This document shows, one piece after another, positions 35,701 through 45,400 of a stretch of 64,000 bases of DNA. Under the pieces are notes generated by a model. It did not search any database. It was not told the origin of the DNA and worked only from the letters and a program-made list of their open reading frames with translations. The first letter of the stretch is position 1; every line of letters starts with the position of its first letter. Made by a program: the position numbers and the translations under genes. The DNA is from Siderastrea siderea. Its lineage: Eukaryota; Cnidaria; Anthozoa; Scleractinia; Rhizangiidae. Location: assembly GCA_964030785.1 (NCBI GenBank), contig OZ034967.1, forward strand, positions 65,990,413 through 66,054,412, in the 5' to 3' direction.

Positions 35701-37513
35701 AAGAAAACACGAACTTCCTCAAAGCCAGGTTGGATAAAACTATGCATGCGCCGTTTTATCGTTCCCACGCGCGAGTTTAATCGTACCTTTAATCGTTCTC
35801 ACGTGCGAGGGCGCTATTACCAGTGCAATAAATTTCCTTGATTTTCTTTTTAAGGTTGGCTTTCTCAAGGGAATTGTGAAACCTTGTTACTCAGTACTCA
35901 TCAGCGTTCTTCCTGTAATGGAACCAACAATGGGAATTATCGAGTAAGTTGATAAACCTCACTGCACAACGATTATTTAAAACCTTAAATACACAGTATA
36001 TTATTGTGCACAATGACGGGAAGCGGTGCATGCAATACTGCATTCAGAATTGCCGAAGCAGAATGAAGTTATAAAAATAGCCGTAACATTACGCTCCTAC
36101 GCCCCGAATACAAATGCGTAAGATACTGCAAATAGGTTGCTCCATGTGTTTGGGCCTTTACAATACAATACAATACAATGCAATGCAATGCAATGTAACG
36201 CAACGCAACGTAACGCAACCCAACCCAACCCAACCCAACCCAATCCCATCCAATCCAATCCAATGCAATGCAATGCAGTGCAATACAGTACAGTACAGTA
36301 CAGAGCAGTGCAGTGCAGTGCAGTGCAGTGCAGTGCAGTACACTACACTACAATCTGTACTGGGCCTTTACTCAAGTAGATAGCGCCCCGAACTTTCGGT
36401 CAGAAGTTAAGGTCCATGGCTCGAGTCAGTGTTTCTGAAGCTTAAAGGAATTATTTCCCGGGATTTTGCTGGCGTTTTGTTGAAATTGTCCTAACATTAT
36501 GATCAAGTACCCTTGTCCATGCTCAAAACACTTGTAGAACACTGAGAGAAAGATATCAAGTGAAACTTCTCAAGAAGCGTGTCAAACAGGTTTTTTAACT
36601 ATTTCTGCAAGATACAACAGCGAAACGTGAAAAAGTTGGTCTAGCGTTTTCAAGTTGAAACCCATTTCCAGCCTGGCCCTCCGTGGCCAACGACATTTAC
36701 CGTAGAAGCTCCAATAAGCCCCCGGGGGCTTATTTAATTTCAGGCGTTATGAACGGTGGGGGGGGGGGGGGGGCTTATTAGAGAGCGGGGCTTGATAGAG
36801 AGGAGGGACTTGTTTCAAATCTTTAAACATGTACTCTTAAAATAGTTTTTGCAAAAACCTCAAACACTGTTAACTTACTCCTTATTAAAGAAGACCGGTC
36901 AACTTAAAGTATTTTGTTCTCGCTTTTATAAAAATACACCAACTGGCAATGAATTGGGCGGCTTAATAGAGATTAGGAGGGTCTAATTACAAAATCTGAT
37001 GACCCAAAAGGGGGGGGCTTATTAAAAAAAATTGACTTTCAGAGGGGGGTTAATGGAGCTTTTACGGTAATGGTTTCACGTCGCTATATATTTGTACAAA
37101 ATACTGCATAACCGTGCGACAAACCAAAGAAACTGCTGGGGGTAACCCTGTGATGGAGTAGCATCCAATCTAGGGGGGGGGGGGGGGAGGGAAGGAGTAA
37201 TAACGCGAGGGAACTTTAAATTGGAGAACGAGATTCAGGGCGGGTGCGACCTTTGAATCTCGTGCCGTCACGTTCTGAGAGCACTCGATCTCCTGATCGC
37301 AGCTGTTCAGGGATAATGAAACGGTGAATTTCTTTGTTGCCTTTGCATTTGCCTCAACATTTTCATTAACCCTTGCTTCTTTCTTTCAGTTTGAACTTGA
37401 CATCGTGGGAGCGTCGCATTGCACGGAAGCAAACCCGGTTAAGCACCAACGCTGGATCTCTTCAGGTTCCCGAAAATGACATCAAAGAGTCCCTCTCGTA
37501 TTTTGATTATTGA
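17705..37513 (+). CDS. Dual-GAF cyclic nucleotide phosphodiesterase, PDE5/6/11 class (26 coding exons)
   Basis: Hydrolyses cGMP and/or cAMP; expected to be cytosolic and allosterically controlled through its GAF domains. Coding exons: 17705-17864, 19806-19958, 20685-20713, 20805-20916, 24342-24391, 24862-24893, 26017-26116, 26236-26269, 26802-26861, 27538-27596, 27694-27744, 28279-28337, 28459-28510, 29151-29293, 29701-29862, 31113-31168, 31384-31442, 32090-32232, 32743-32832, 33074-33224, 34164-34319, 34589-34761, 35371-35482, 35648-35728, 35855-35943, 37390-37513. All junctions are GT-AG and the phases join to 829 codons plus stop, close to vertebrate PDE5. GAF-A covers about residues 140-280, GAF-B 300-457, catalytic domain 490-800. 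Metal ligands are present: His558 and His562 (YHNWSHAF), His596-Asp597 (HDIDHRG), Asp707 (ACDL), and the purine-clamp Gln759 (QVGF). The usual Arg in HNWRH is Ser561. The first exon is the least certain; an in-frame ATG at 19799 is an alternative start. PDE5, PDE6 and PDE11 cannot be told apart without a tree. Confidence 0.92.
19426..19462. repeat. (ATTT)n microsatellite, left SINE flank
   Basis: CATATTTATTTATTT-type run. The same sequence recurs at about 19760-19797 on the other side of the SINE, consistent with a target-site duplication that includes the microsatellite. Confidence 0.85.
19463..19760 (-). mobile_element. tRNA-derived SINE in PDE intron 1
   Basis: On the minus strand the element opens with a tRNA-like head (GGTGTAGTGGTCAGTGCGTT box A, then GGTTCGACGCCC box B) and ends in the (AAAT)n tail. 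The body matches the SINE at 43026-43327. It sits directly before exon 2 of the PDE gene; the right-hand (ATTT)n copy leads into the acceptor GGCAG at 19801-19805. Confidence 0.88.
19982..20290 (+). mobile_element. Probable SINE-like fragment with (TTGTA)n tail
   Basis: Intron 2 of the PDE holds sequence ending in GTTAAATAAAGTGTATTGTA followed by TTGTA repeats, the form of a retroposon 3' end. No clear tRNA-like head is visible, so the boundaries and family are uncertain. Confidence 0.4.
20428..20515 (+). repeat. Compound microsatellite (GAAA)n-(GACA)n-(AAAC)n
   Basis: Three different tetranucleotide runs follow each other in PDE intron 2. Open frames read through it on both strands are artefacts. 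Confidence 0.9.
21970..22345 (+). pseudogene. Broken N-terminal fragment of a transposon protein, plus copy
   Basis: Translation from about 21980 begins [11 protein letters not shown] and stops after about 27 codons; the frame then resumes in a different phase (22052-22345: [18 protein letters not shown] and, further on, PPFGL). The minus-strand copy at 22610-22900 carries the same segment with different breaks. I recognise it only as an N-terminal region typical of repetitive ORFs, not a host gene. Confidence 0.55.
22610..22900 (-). pseudogene. Broken N-terminal fragment of a transposon protein, minus copy
   Basis: Reverse complement of the plus copy at 21970-22265, with about 85-90 % similarity judged by eye. 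It starts [11 protein letters not shown] at about 22893 and carries in-frame stops. Together the copies form a large palindrome whose centre is about 22265-22610. Confidence 0.55.
24685..24832 (+). repeat. Degenerate TTTTTCCCGACT pyrimidine minisatellite
   Basis: A run of variants of CGACTTTTTCCC fills the end of PDE intron 5, some 30 bases before the exon 6 acceptor (24861). It forms an unusually long pyrimidine tract on the sense strand. Confidence 0.7.
24989..25242. mobile_element. Inverted-repeat MITE in PDE intron 6
   Basis: Left arm from 24991 (GTATGAACCACAGGTAGCCC) and right arm ending at about 25240 are imperfect reverse complements over about 40 bases. A small hairpin (CTTCTACCCTAA / TTAGGGTAGAAG) lies inside at 25173-25203. 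Confidence 0.65.
27245..27440 (+). mobile_element. tRNA-derived SINE in PDE intron 9
   Basis: Head reads as a tRNA: box A TGGCCGAGTGGTTAGCGC, anticodon-stem pair CCGGA/TCCGG around loop ATTGAAA, and a degenerate box B. It then runs into a non-tRNA body of about 120 bases. The head differs from that of the 43026 SINE, so this is a second family. It is not called as a functional tRNA because the acceptor stem does not close. Confidence 0.7.
29886..30238. mobile_element. hAT-like MITE in PDE intron 15
   Basis: Ends TAGGGCTGCAACGATAC on the left and GTATCGTTGCAGCCCTA on the right, with further CGATACGATACA repeats inside both arms. The termini resemble those of many animal hAT elements. The flanking 8-mers match only partly (CTGATGAT and TCCATGAT), so the duplication is decayed or misjudged. 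It starts 23 bases after the exon 15 donor. Confidence 0.75.
30690..31022 (-). mobile_element. Degraded tRNA-derived SINE in PDE intron 15
   Basis: On the minus strand it starts GGCGTGGTGGAATAGTGGTT and shares short body blocks with the SINEs at 19463-19760 and 43026-43327 (for example the ACAAAGTTTC-type and GGGTACAAATGGGTACC regions). Many substitutions and an internal insertion suggest an old copy. Confidence 0.6.
32637..32727 (+). repeat. (GATT)n microsatellite before PDE exon 19
   Basis: About 22 repeats of GATT with a short GCTT interruption, ending some 15 bases before the exon 19 acceptor (32742). Confidence 0.95.
36163..36360 (+). repeat. Evolving pentanucleotide tract in PDE intron 25
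   Basis: CAATA passes into CAATG, CAACG, CAACC, CAATC, CAATG, CAGTA and CAGTG blocks without a break for about 200 bases. Long open frames on both strands here are artefacts of the 5-base period. Confidence 0.92.
36697..37070. mobile_element. TTACCGTA-ended MITE in PDE intron 25
   Basis: Left terminus TTACCGTAGAAGCTCCAATA and right terminus GGAGCTTTTACGGTAA are inverted repeats, followed inward by G/C-rich AATAAGCCCCC blocks. No open frame is inside. No clear target-site duplication was found. Confidence 0.75.
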
Positions 37514-39200
37514 ATATCTTTAATTCTGCAAAATGTTATTTTCAAATGAAATTTGAAATTCGATTCAATGAAAATTTTGATACAAACCTATTGAGAATTA
37601 GAGAAAGAAATTGAACTAATTAACCTTATGCATATTCTGAAAATGATCAAATTTTGTACATTAAATTTATCGTTTTGTATATTTTGTTCGTAACACATGC
37701 CGAGTTTTTCACACAGATTGTCTTGCTTTTTTTCCATTTTCGTTTTTTTTCCCTCCACATTCAACCATATCTATTGTATACATTCCTATATTTCAAGGTA
37801 TTTAATTTGATGCTTTGTTTTTCGATATTTATTTATTAGTCTTGATTTAAAGGAAAACATCAACGTGAAAGAGTCGGCAATATTTAACAGTGCACAGTTA
37901 CTGCAGGACACGTTTTTATTACCTTTATTATGAAAACTGGAGTGCACTTAGATGTCTATATATACATCTGCACCTTAAACTGATTTCTTAGTCCAGGGGT
38001 GGTTTTTATAATCGAAGTTTGTACAGAGAGGAGGAATTTAAGAGTTGTTAACTATTTTGCGACTGAAAATTGTTGATTGAAAGAATTTTTCTACAGTCTG
38101 TGTAAATAAGATGAGTTTGTATGAAAAAAAGGTGATTAAATAGAGGTGCGTTTTGTAATCATTAATGAGTTTTGTGTTTCTTTAGGCGGCGCGGCGCGGT
38201 AGCCTGCGGGCAGACGTCTCCTTGCAAAGGAAAAATAGACGTCTGCACACAGTACATGCTACAGCGCGGTGGTTTTGTTGCTAGGGCGTTGGACCTTTTA
38301 TCCGAACGAATCGGTGAACGGTTGCCGATAGGACTTGTCTCCTTAGATAAGAAAGTACGCTTCATATTGTCGTTATCTGCCCAGGCGCATAAATGAATGT
38401 CTGAACCGTTATGGAAATCTAATAGCAAAATAGGAATCACCTAACAACAATCTAAGATGACTCAGGGGCTATTTACGACTGGCGCAACACAGAGACACAA
38501 CGGCCTTCAAGCTTCAAATGCCTCTCCTTTTACCTATACCCAAGGTCAATGTCTCAGTGGAAGTCTACCCCACTTTTGTATTGGAAAATTAGTACTACAG
38601 TAATAGTGACCCTGCCATTGATTGGCACTTCACACGGGAAAGTAGCAGTCCCACTACTGTAAGTTTTTTCTTGGGCAGCCTGTGACTTGAGTAATACTGA
38701 ACTTAACCTATCGGTTGTAAAACGGTGTTGCCACTTTCGAATACCCCAATGAGAAAGGGACAAAACAAATTTGTGTGGTTGATTGGAATGTAAAAACCTT
38801 CCCTACCTTGCGCTTCTAAGTTAAATCAGCACCGATTGTACGCCTGTGCAGGCTAAACGACAACGACTTGTTCAGTGAGCCAGGCTTCAATTTATTTTAG
38901 CATGATTGAAGCAATCGTGCTTTTTCTTTGGTTATTCGTGAATACGTTAACACTTATTGAGCGAATGTGTCATCTTAGTAAGACCTTTTCTTCATTGTAT
39001 GTAGCCTCGTACACGGCGTTTATTTGGAAACTTGCGCGACGCTTTTGCGAAGTACACTCGGTGTAATAAGTGCATAAAAGCTGAAAACGGGTACAACGTT
39101 TTTTCAAGAACTTATTATAAAAACATACCAAGGACTGAAATATGCTTAACAGACTCTTTTCGTTTCTTTTGAAAATGGAAATACACGCACAACAATTCAT
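37514..39200. other. Convergent intergenic region: PDE 3' end to paralogue-1 3' end
   Basis: PDE 3' UTR sequence starts here. A possible ATTAAA signal lies at 38135-38140, but other AT-rich candidates exist. The only recognisable repeat is a degraded SINE at 38264-38397. No further gene is supported. Confidence 0.45.
38264..38397 (+). mobile_element. 3'-truncated, degraded tRNA-derived SINE
   Basis: GCGCGGTGGTTTTGTTGCTA, GGGCGTTGGAC and later TCCTTAGATAAGAAA ... CCCAGGCGCATAAATG match, in order, the tRNA head and body of the SINE at 43026. The rest of the body is missing. Confidence 0.6.
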
Positions 39201-39221
39201 TCAGTATGAAAATAATAATAT

Positions 39222-39227
39222 TTTAAT
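39222..39227 (-). terminator. Candidate poly(A) signal ATTAAA for paralogue 1
   Basis: ATTAAA on the minus strand, about 235 bases into the proposed last exon that begins at 39462. Choice among several AT-rich hexamers is tentative. Confidence 0.35.
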
Positions 39228-39664
39228 AAACGTTTCACGCTAAAATCCTCCTAAATTACCAACAACGTCCCATCTCCAGAAACAGGCGTTTTAATACCAA
39301 AAATATATACTGGGATGCAGCATGTGTGATAGCCACAAGAGGGCTTCTAAAGAGACTAAATTGCGTTTATCACGTATAAAAAGAAAGGTGCGTGTGTAAG
39401 TGAAGCTATGTGATAGCGGTGGTAATCATCTGGCTGTCATCTACAATTTTCCTTAGCCTGACCTGCAAGACAAAATATAAAAAGAATTTTTTTTATTGTC
39501 TAGTTTCAATCCATTTCTATATCCAAGCCACCCTTAACCAAACACTCACAGTTTGAGAAAACCAATACAGTCATAATAAACAAAAGCAAGAGAGGATAAA
39601 AATTAATTTTCATAATTCAAATATATCCTGGCCGTTCGAAAGTAATAGCAAAAACAGTTCACAT

Positions 39665-41021
39665 AACCTGCGATCAGGCTCTATTTTCGTTTCGCTCGGT
39701 GAAACATTCCGGCGGGAAGGGCGAAACGAAAAATAGGGCCTGATACAATTCTTCTACGGAACGTCTGCCGCCCACTTTTTTGATTGATTGACATTCAACA
39801 AAACGGCCAATCAAAATTTGTTTTGCTTGCACGCTCCTCGGTATGCAAATTTCCCATATGTGTATGTAATGGCATTCGCAAAAAGTCTTCAAATGTCGGC
39901 AAAAATAAGAAAATCACAGGCTACCATAAATCTTGGCATTAGCGTTCAAATTTACAACTTGAAGGTACGCGCTCCGGTATTGTACATAGTTGCTCTGTCT
40001 GAGCTGAAACTGAATGAAAATTCAGAACACGACGAGGTTGTCATGTACCAAAATATGCTGCATGTTTGAATCCTTTCTCATTTCAGGTGGTATCCGGAAA
40101 TATTCTCTACGCATTTGTCACCGATTTTCTGCGTAAAATACCTTGGGAAATTAAGAGAAACACCTTCAGTTTCGAAAAAAGATATCAATAAAACCGTTTA
40201 TAAACAAACGAGTGTTTTGTAATATAATTTAGTTCCAGAAGTGATAAATATTTGAGATTACCAGCGAATTTCATCTCTAAACAGCAGCGAATTTTAAAAC
40301 GAAGAACATTTATTATAAGCCTAGTCAGATCCTTTGATATCAATGTCAGAGATCATTAAAACGACATTATTACAAGTGTAACACTGAATGAATAAACTGA
40401 AAGTCTTTATTACTTAGGTAAAAATAAATACAGCATCTCGCTGAGTGCGGCTCTCACTAAACATCAGCTTATCGTTAAGTTTACGGAATTATCGGTTGAC
40501 TTGTTGATCACTCTTGGCGAAAGATACTTGCTGTTCGTTTTGTTTCGTAAAACGCGGAAACAGCCACTACTCTGCTTATATTTTCAATACTAGCTGAAAG
40601 CCTTCAAATGAAAATTTGGAGACACGATGTGATAAAACGGGATACATACTTCACTGTTGCTGTACTTCTCTGCTCCGAGTGAGAGACAGCTTGCGGCAAA
40701 CCGGACGCCATTCTCAGGAGAGAAAGAAATGATGACAATTCTCCTAGAACGACGAGAATATCTTTGAGCGACACGTTTACCTCGGCAGACTTGTTCCTTG
40801 GCCATGGCGGTCGGATTGAAAATTGTGAGCAAGTCTCGTAGACAATTTACTTCCGTTGACAGCTCTATTGTTAAAGGGCCAATCAGATTGCGAGATTCCC
40901 GCGGCCAAAATTTGGCCGCCGACACGCACTCTTGTGAGAGATTGTATCAGGCCCTATTTTAGCGAGCGACCCACGTAAGAGAATATGAGAGCGATGCTAA
41001 AATTCGGCCTGATCGCAGGTT
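39665..41021. mobile_element. Mutator-like element of 1.36 kb inside the 3'-UTR intron of paralogue 1
   Basis: Ends AACCTGCGATCAGG and CCTGATCGCAGGTT are perfect 14-base inverted repeats. Both subterminal regions (39665-39750 and 40941-41021) are related and each folds on itself. Flanks ACAGTTCACAT (39654-39664) and ACAGTTCACAA (41022-41032) give a target-site duplication of 10 to 11 bases, the length typical of Mutator-like elements. The interior has no transposase; it holds a possible two-exon plus-strand frame (39866-39964 joined to 40085-40189) and a short minus-strand frame starting MAKEQVCRGKRV. Confidence 0.75.
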
Positions 41022-41496
41022 ACAGTTCACAAAGCCCTTTTGAACATGACTATTTCTACTCCAACCCGACATTGACAAGGCGAAAACGCTGCGCCAGTCA
41101 GTGAAAGCATCAATTTTTGCATATAGTCCTATTTTTTGGCCAAATGCCAGTACGAAATTTCCCGTGAGGCGAGTCATTTTTCTGTGTCGGATCAGGGTTT
41201 GCTGGACTTTAAGAAGGGAACTTCTCGTAATTTAGTCGAACGCTCTAACCACCGATCCAAGTGGAGACTTGAGGCGAATTGGGCCATTATAAGGTATGAG
41301 GTTCACGTTGTGGCAGACGTCCTGTATATTGCAACTGTTTAATGACCTGTTAAGATATGAGCGTCTGGTATGGTGATAACGAGAAGAGTGATAAATGTCA
41401 GCTTGGATACGACATAATAAGTTTAAACAACGCTTTATCCTCTCTTGGTTTAAAAGTTTCTTACCATGCAAAAACGACTTGCAAGTTGCCGGTTGA

Positions 41497-42369
41497 CTAC
41501 GCATGAGTATCCTTGTCCACAAGAGTCGAGTCATCGTGTTCACCATGATGGTGGTTTTCCCCGTCTGGTGGATGCTCACCGTGGGGAGCGTGGTGCAACT
41601 CCATCAACTTACCAACAAGCATGCCTTTTCTCATCTCGCTTAACACGAAGTTGGCCAGTACTAGGTCGGCCTCGTCTACTTTACCGTCTTTATGAAGGCG
41701 TATTAACTCGTTGGTCATCTCTGAGAGAGGAAGAATAAATTATGAACCAAAAAAAAAAAACAATTAACTTTCAGTTGAAAAAGTATAGACCCAGTGGTGC
41801 AAACTAGGATAGCCCAACCCACAGTCCCCCAGTTTTTCTCCGGCGTTCTCACTCCCCTACCCCTTCCGCGTTTCGCACGCCAAAACTAGATTTATAACCT
41901 AATCCAGAAAAAACGTTTTTAAATCGAGTACTTCAAACTAAAACTGACTGACAAATGACAAGAAAAACAAGAATGTTTGTGAACGTTAAATGGTCTTACG
42001 AATAGGATATGGTAAGTTGAAGTCGATGCACGCATACCGTTCCTGCGCTCGTGGTCTTTATGTTTCAGGAAAGCCACTTTTTCGCCAAGCCTCATTGCCT
42101 ACCACAAAGAAACAACAACAACAGATATTTTAGTACAACGCTAAATTTTGGCGTGCTCCCATTGGTCGAAATCGATCACGTGACGCGACAGTGTCTCTCC
42201 TCAGCGGGTGCCTATCAGCGCATAGCGCCCGTTTTTGGCAATTTTCGCTCAAAATTTAGCGTTGTACAATAAAAACAATAGAGCCCTTCTGTCTCAGGCC
42301 CCATGTGTGATAGGTTCTCTCGGAAAATTGACATTGCGCCCACGTTCGGTGCTCCCAATAATAATAATA

Positions 42370-42418
<49 letters not shown>

Positions 42419-45400
42419 TAATAAAATCAAGATACAGTGGAACCTCGATTTAACGAACCTCTATGTAACGAAGTCCTCGGTATAACCAACGATATTTTTC
42501 AGCCCAGTAATAGTGTAATGTATGGAAAAGAACCTCGATATAACGAACCCTCGATTTTAATAACGAACCAATTTCCCCAGTCCCTTGGCACTTCGTTAAA
42601 TCGAGGTTCCACTGTAGCACAGAAGGCTGGAGTGGAAACGACAAGATCAGAGGACATAAGCTTAGGAAAAGGTGGATATTGCTTGTACATGTATCTACTA
42701 CGTTGGTACCGAATGCTTTCGAGGGATAGAAGATGTCATACCCCAACCGGCTATGTCGGGTTTTAATGTCAACACAAATAAAATGGGCCAATAATTCTAA
42801 ATGGTGAAACCAGAAATACTTACATCTCCGATTATGTCCAAAGTGCATTTCACAGCAAACGCTACAAGAAAAATATTTCATTTAGTCTTCCTCAAGCCTG
42901 TCAGAGTTGGATATTTAGTAAAGCAGTTTTTACCCGTCTTTGTTAAAATAAGAGGTGGCTATCACCAAGAGTGCCTGAACACAGCCAAATCTGGGACAAA
43001 TTTCCAGAAAATATCGAGAAAGTTTGGGGCGCGGTGGTGTAGTGGTTAGCGCGTTGGACTTCAGATCTGAAGGTCGGTGGTTCGACGCCCAGTCCCTGCC
43101 ATCGTGTTGTTTCCTTACTCAAGAAACTTTACCCCACATTGTCTCTCTCCACCCAGGCGTATAAATGGGCACCGGGGACATACTGCTGGGAGTAAACCGC
43201 GATGGACTTGCATCCCATCCAGGGAGGGAGTAGCAATACTCTCAGTTGCTTTAGGCTACAGAAACCGGCGGGGATGATCTCGGCCGTATGGGCCTCCTTG
43301 GCTCGTGTGCGACTTAACCTTTACCTTATCGAGAAAGTTTTGTTAGAGCTTTTATTTGGATGGTCACACTAGAGGGTATTATCAAGACTTGATACAGAAG
43401 TCAGAACCACCTCGTAGAGCAAAATAAGACTTACTACTGAGGAAAGTACTGCTCAGTAGCTCTTATTTGGATGGTCACACTTGAGGATTTTACCCAGAGA
43501 CTCAAAGTTAAAATCAGTTTGGTTGATTTAAGATTTGACTCTAGGAGATCATATTGTAGGTATCTGGTTCAAAACGTTGCTCCCTTGTGAGAAGCATTAA
43601 CAGAGAACGCCCATTACCTTCATTGTACGAGCATCCTCCATCAAACAAAAGACCTTTTGCTCTTTGTAAGAGGCCCTTGTCTGGCGATTCCCTTATTTCT
43701 CTGCGCTGAGCTAGAAAACCGGGTAAAATCACAATAAATAATAAGTAAAAACACCTCCAAGACAAACTAGAAAAAGCAATCGGTACCATGTGGGCACAGG
43801 TGTATTTCAAAGTACCCTATTAAAACCGTCATCATCCGACGACATTCGTAAATGTATCGGATACTGTCTTTTCTTTCATTGCCTTTGTGAGTTTCTCACC
43901 ACAGGATCGCAACCTACGCAACCTCATTCTCATTCCTACTTAGATTTGTGGAAGGCTTTGATTACAAGCTTAGGGTTCTTTACCAAACGTCAAATTTCAA
44001 TTATTTAACAATTATTGGATGCGGCTGAGTATGATATGAAGAATTATGCACTCTCCGAGATCTGCATAATTCTTCCTATCATGCGAAACCCGAATTCAAT
44101 AAATTGTTTTTTTATTCATTCAAAATATTTCTCTAGCTCTGCAGTGCCAAAGCCCGCTTTGTTACGTGACGTCAATCGTCCAACTGACTGATTTTTCTAT
44201 TATTAGAAAGGAGAAATATTTTAAATGAATAGTAATGTTACTTATAGGCGAATCTTTGATGACTTCATTGTTTACATTTTACTTCATTATAATTAGCATA
44301 ACAAATTTTGTAAAAAAGGCATCATGCTAAATAAAAGTGACTTCAATAGCTGAGAGAGCTTGTTAAACTTAGTAACTTGTGCAGTATTTAGCTCTTGCAT
44401 GTAATACTTATGGCCATATCAGCCAGCAGAAAATGCAAAATTTCTGGGTGGCAAAAGTGTTAATGACCCATACATTGTTTGTAAAATTTCGAGTTTTTAA
44501 CATCGCATATTTCAAAGAACATTTGGTATTTCGAACTTAAATTTATGGAGAATGGAAATTATGCTATATCCTTTCAATATTCAGAAATGACATTATTTGT
44601 AACTTGATTAGAAACGAGAAGCGTATGCTAATGAGGAAATACCTGTAAACAGAGAGTCTCCTACAGGAGCGTTTATATTGCAAATAGTTTATTATATTTT
44701 GACATTTTTCAATTAAAAGTACTAAACGTTTTTTATCATTAAGATCATCGTTATCGTTTCAAAAAATACATTTTATCGAATTTTTAACTATTTTATCGGT
44801 GAATATGTATATTACCCATGCAAAATAACTCGATCCTCACGACGTCCCTAGTGAAGCTTTCTTTGCTACGGTAATAATCCTTTTCATCCACTTGTTGGGC
44901 TTCATCCTCTTCATGATTTGCTTCCTCATGTTTTTCTATCGCTTTTCCAACAATATCCAAAAAGCCTGGAAAGGAGAATACAAATGCGTGTTACGAAGCA
45001 TGCAGCTACTGCATGGAACATAATTTTCTTTGCTATATAAATGAGCAGGCATACACATGGGCTTCCTACCGGCAGTATATTAGCTCACATCTTTCGAGTA
45101 GGGAAAACTTTGGTTTTTAAAGGGGCAATGTCATTGAGTTTTTTTTTTCTGTCGAAATGTGTTAAATTCATCTGTAGTATCTTGCTCATATGTGAATTGC
45201 TTTTTGATCACCACGGTAACAATATCAAATGGACTTTCAAAGAAAGAATGAGCTGCAATTCTGGAGGATAAAAAGGAAGAACTTGAAAACGTCGGCCCGA
45301 CCTTTTTGAGTTGGAACCCATTCCCATCCACCTGGCCATGCAAAGCCACGGACAATACGCTTAAAACAGTGCAATACGTTTTCCATTTTTAACGAACAGG

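Larger units (their letters stand above)
39200..41465 (-). other. 3'-UTR intron and last non-coding exon of paralogue 1
   Basis: Thirty-one bases after the stop, the minus strand reads CATG|GTAAG (donor, exon end 41465). A matching acceptor TCTTGCAG|GT gives a last exon from 39462 down to about 39200. Paralogue 2 has the same arrangement (donor 54991, acceptor 54698 with TCTTGCAG|GT), which supports both calls. Confidence 0.6.

Noticed and set aside
36114..36383. Frames rich in Cys/Asn/Gln/Pro on both strands
   Set aside because: Product of the 5-base repeat tract.
43026..43095. Functional tRNA gene
   Set aside because: It continues into a repeated body and is bounded by a 13-base target duplication, so it is a SINE head.
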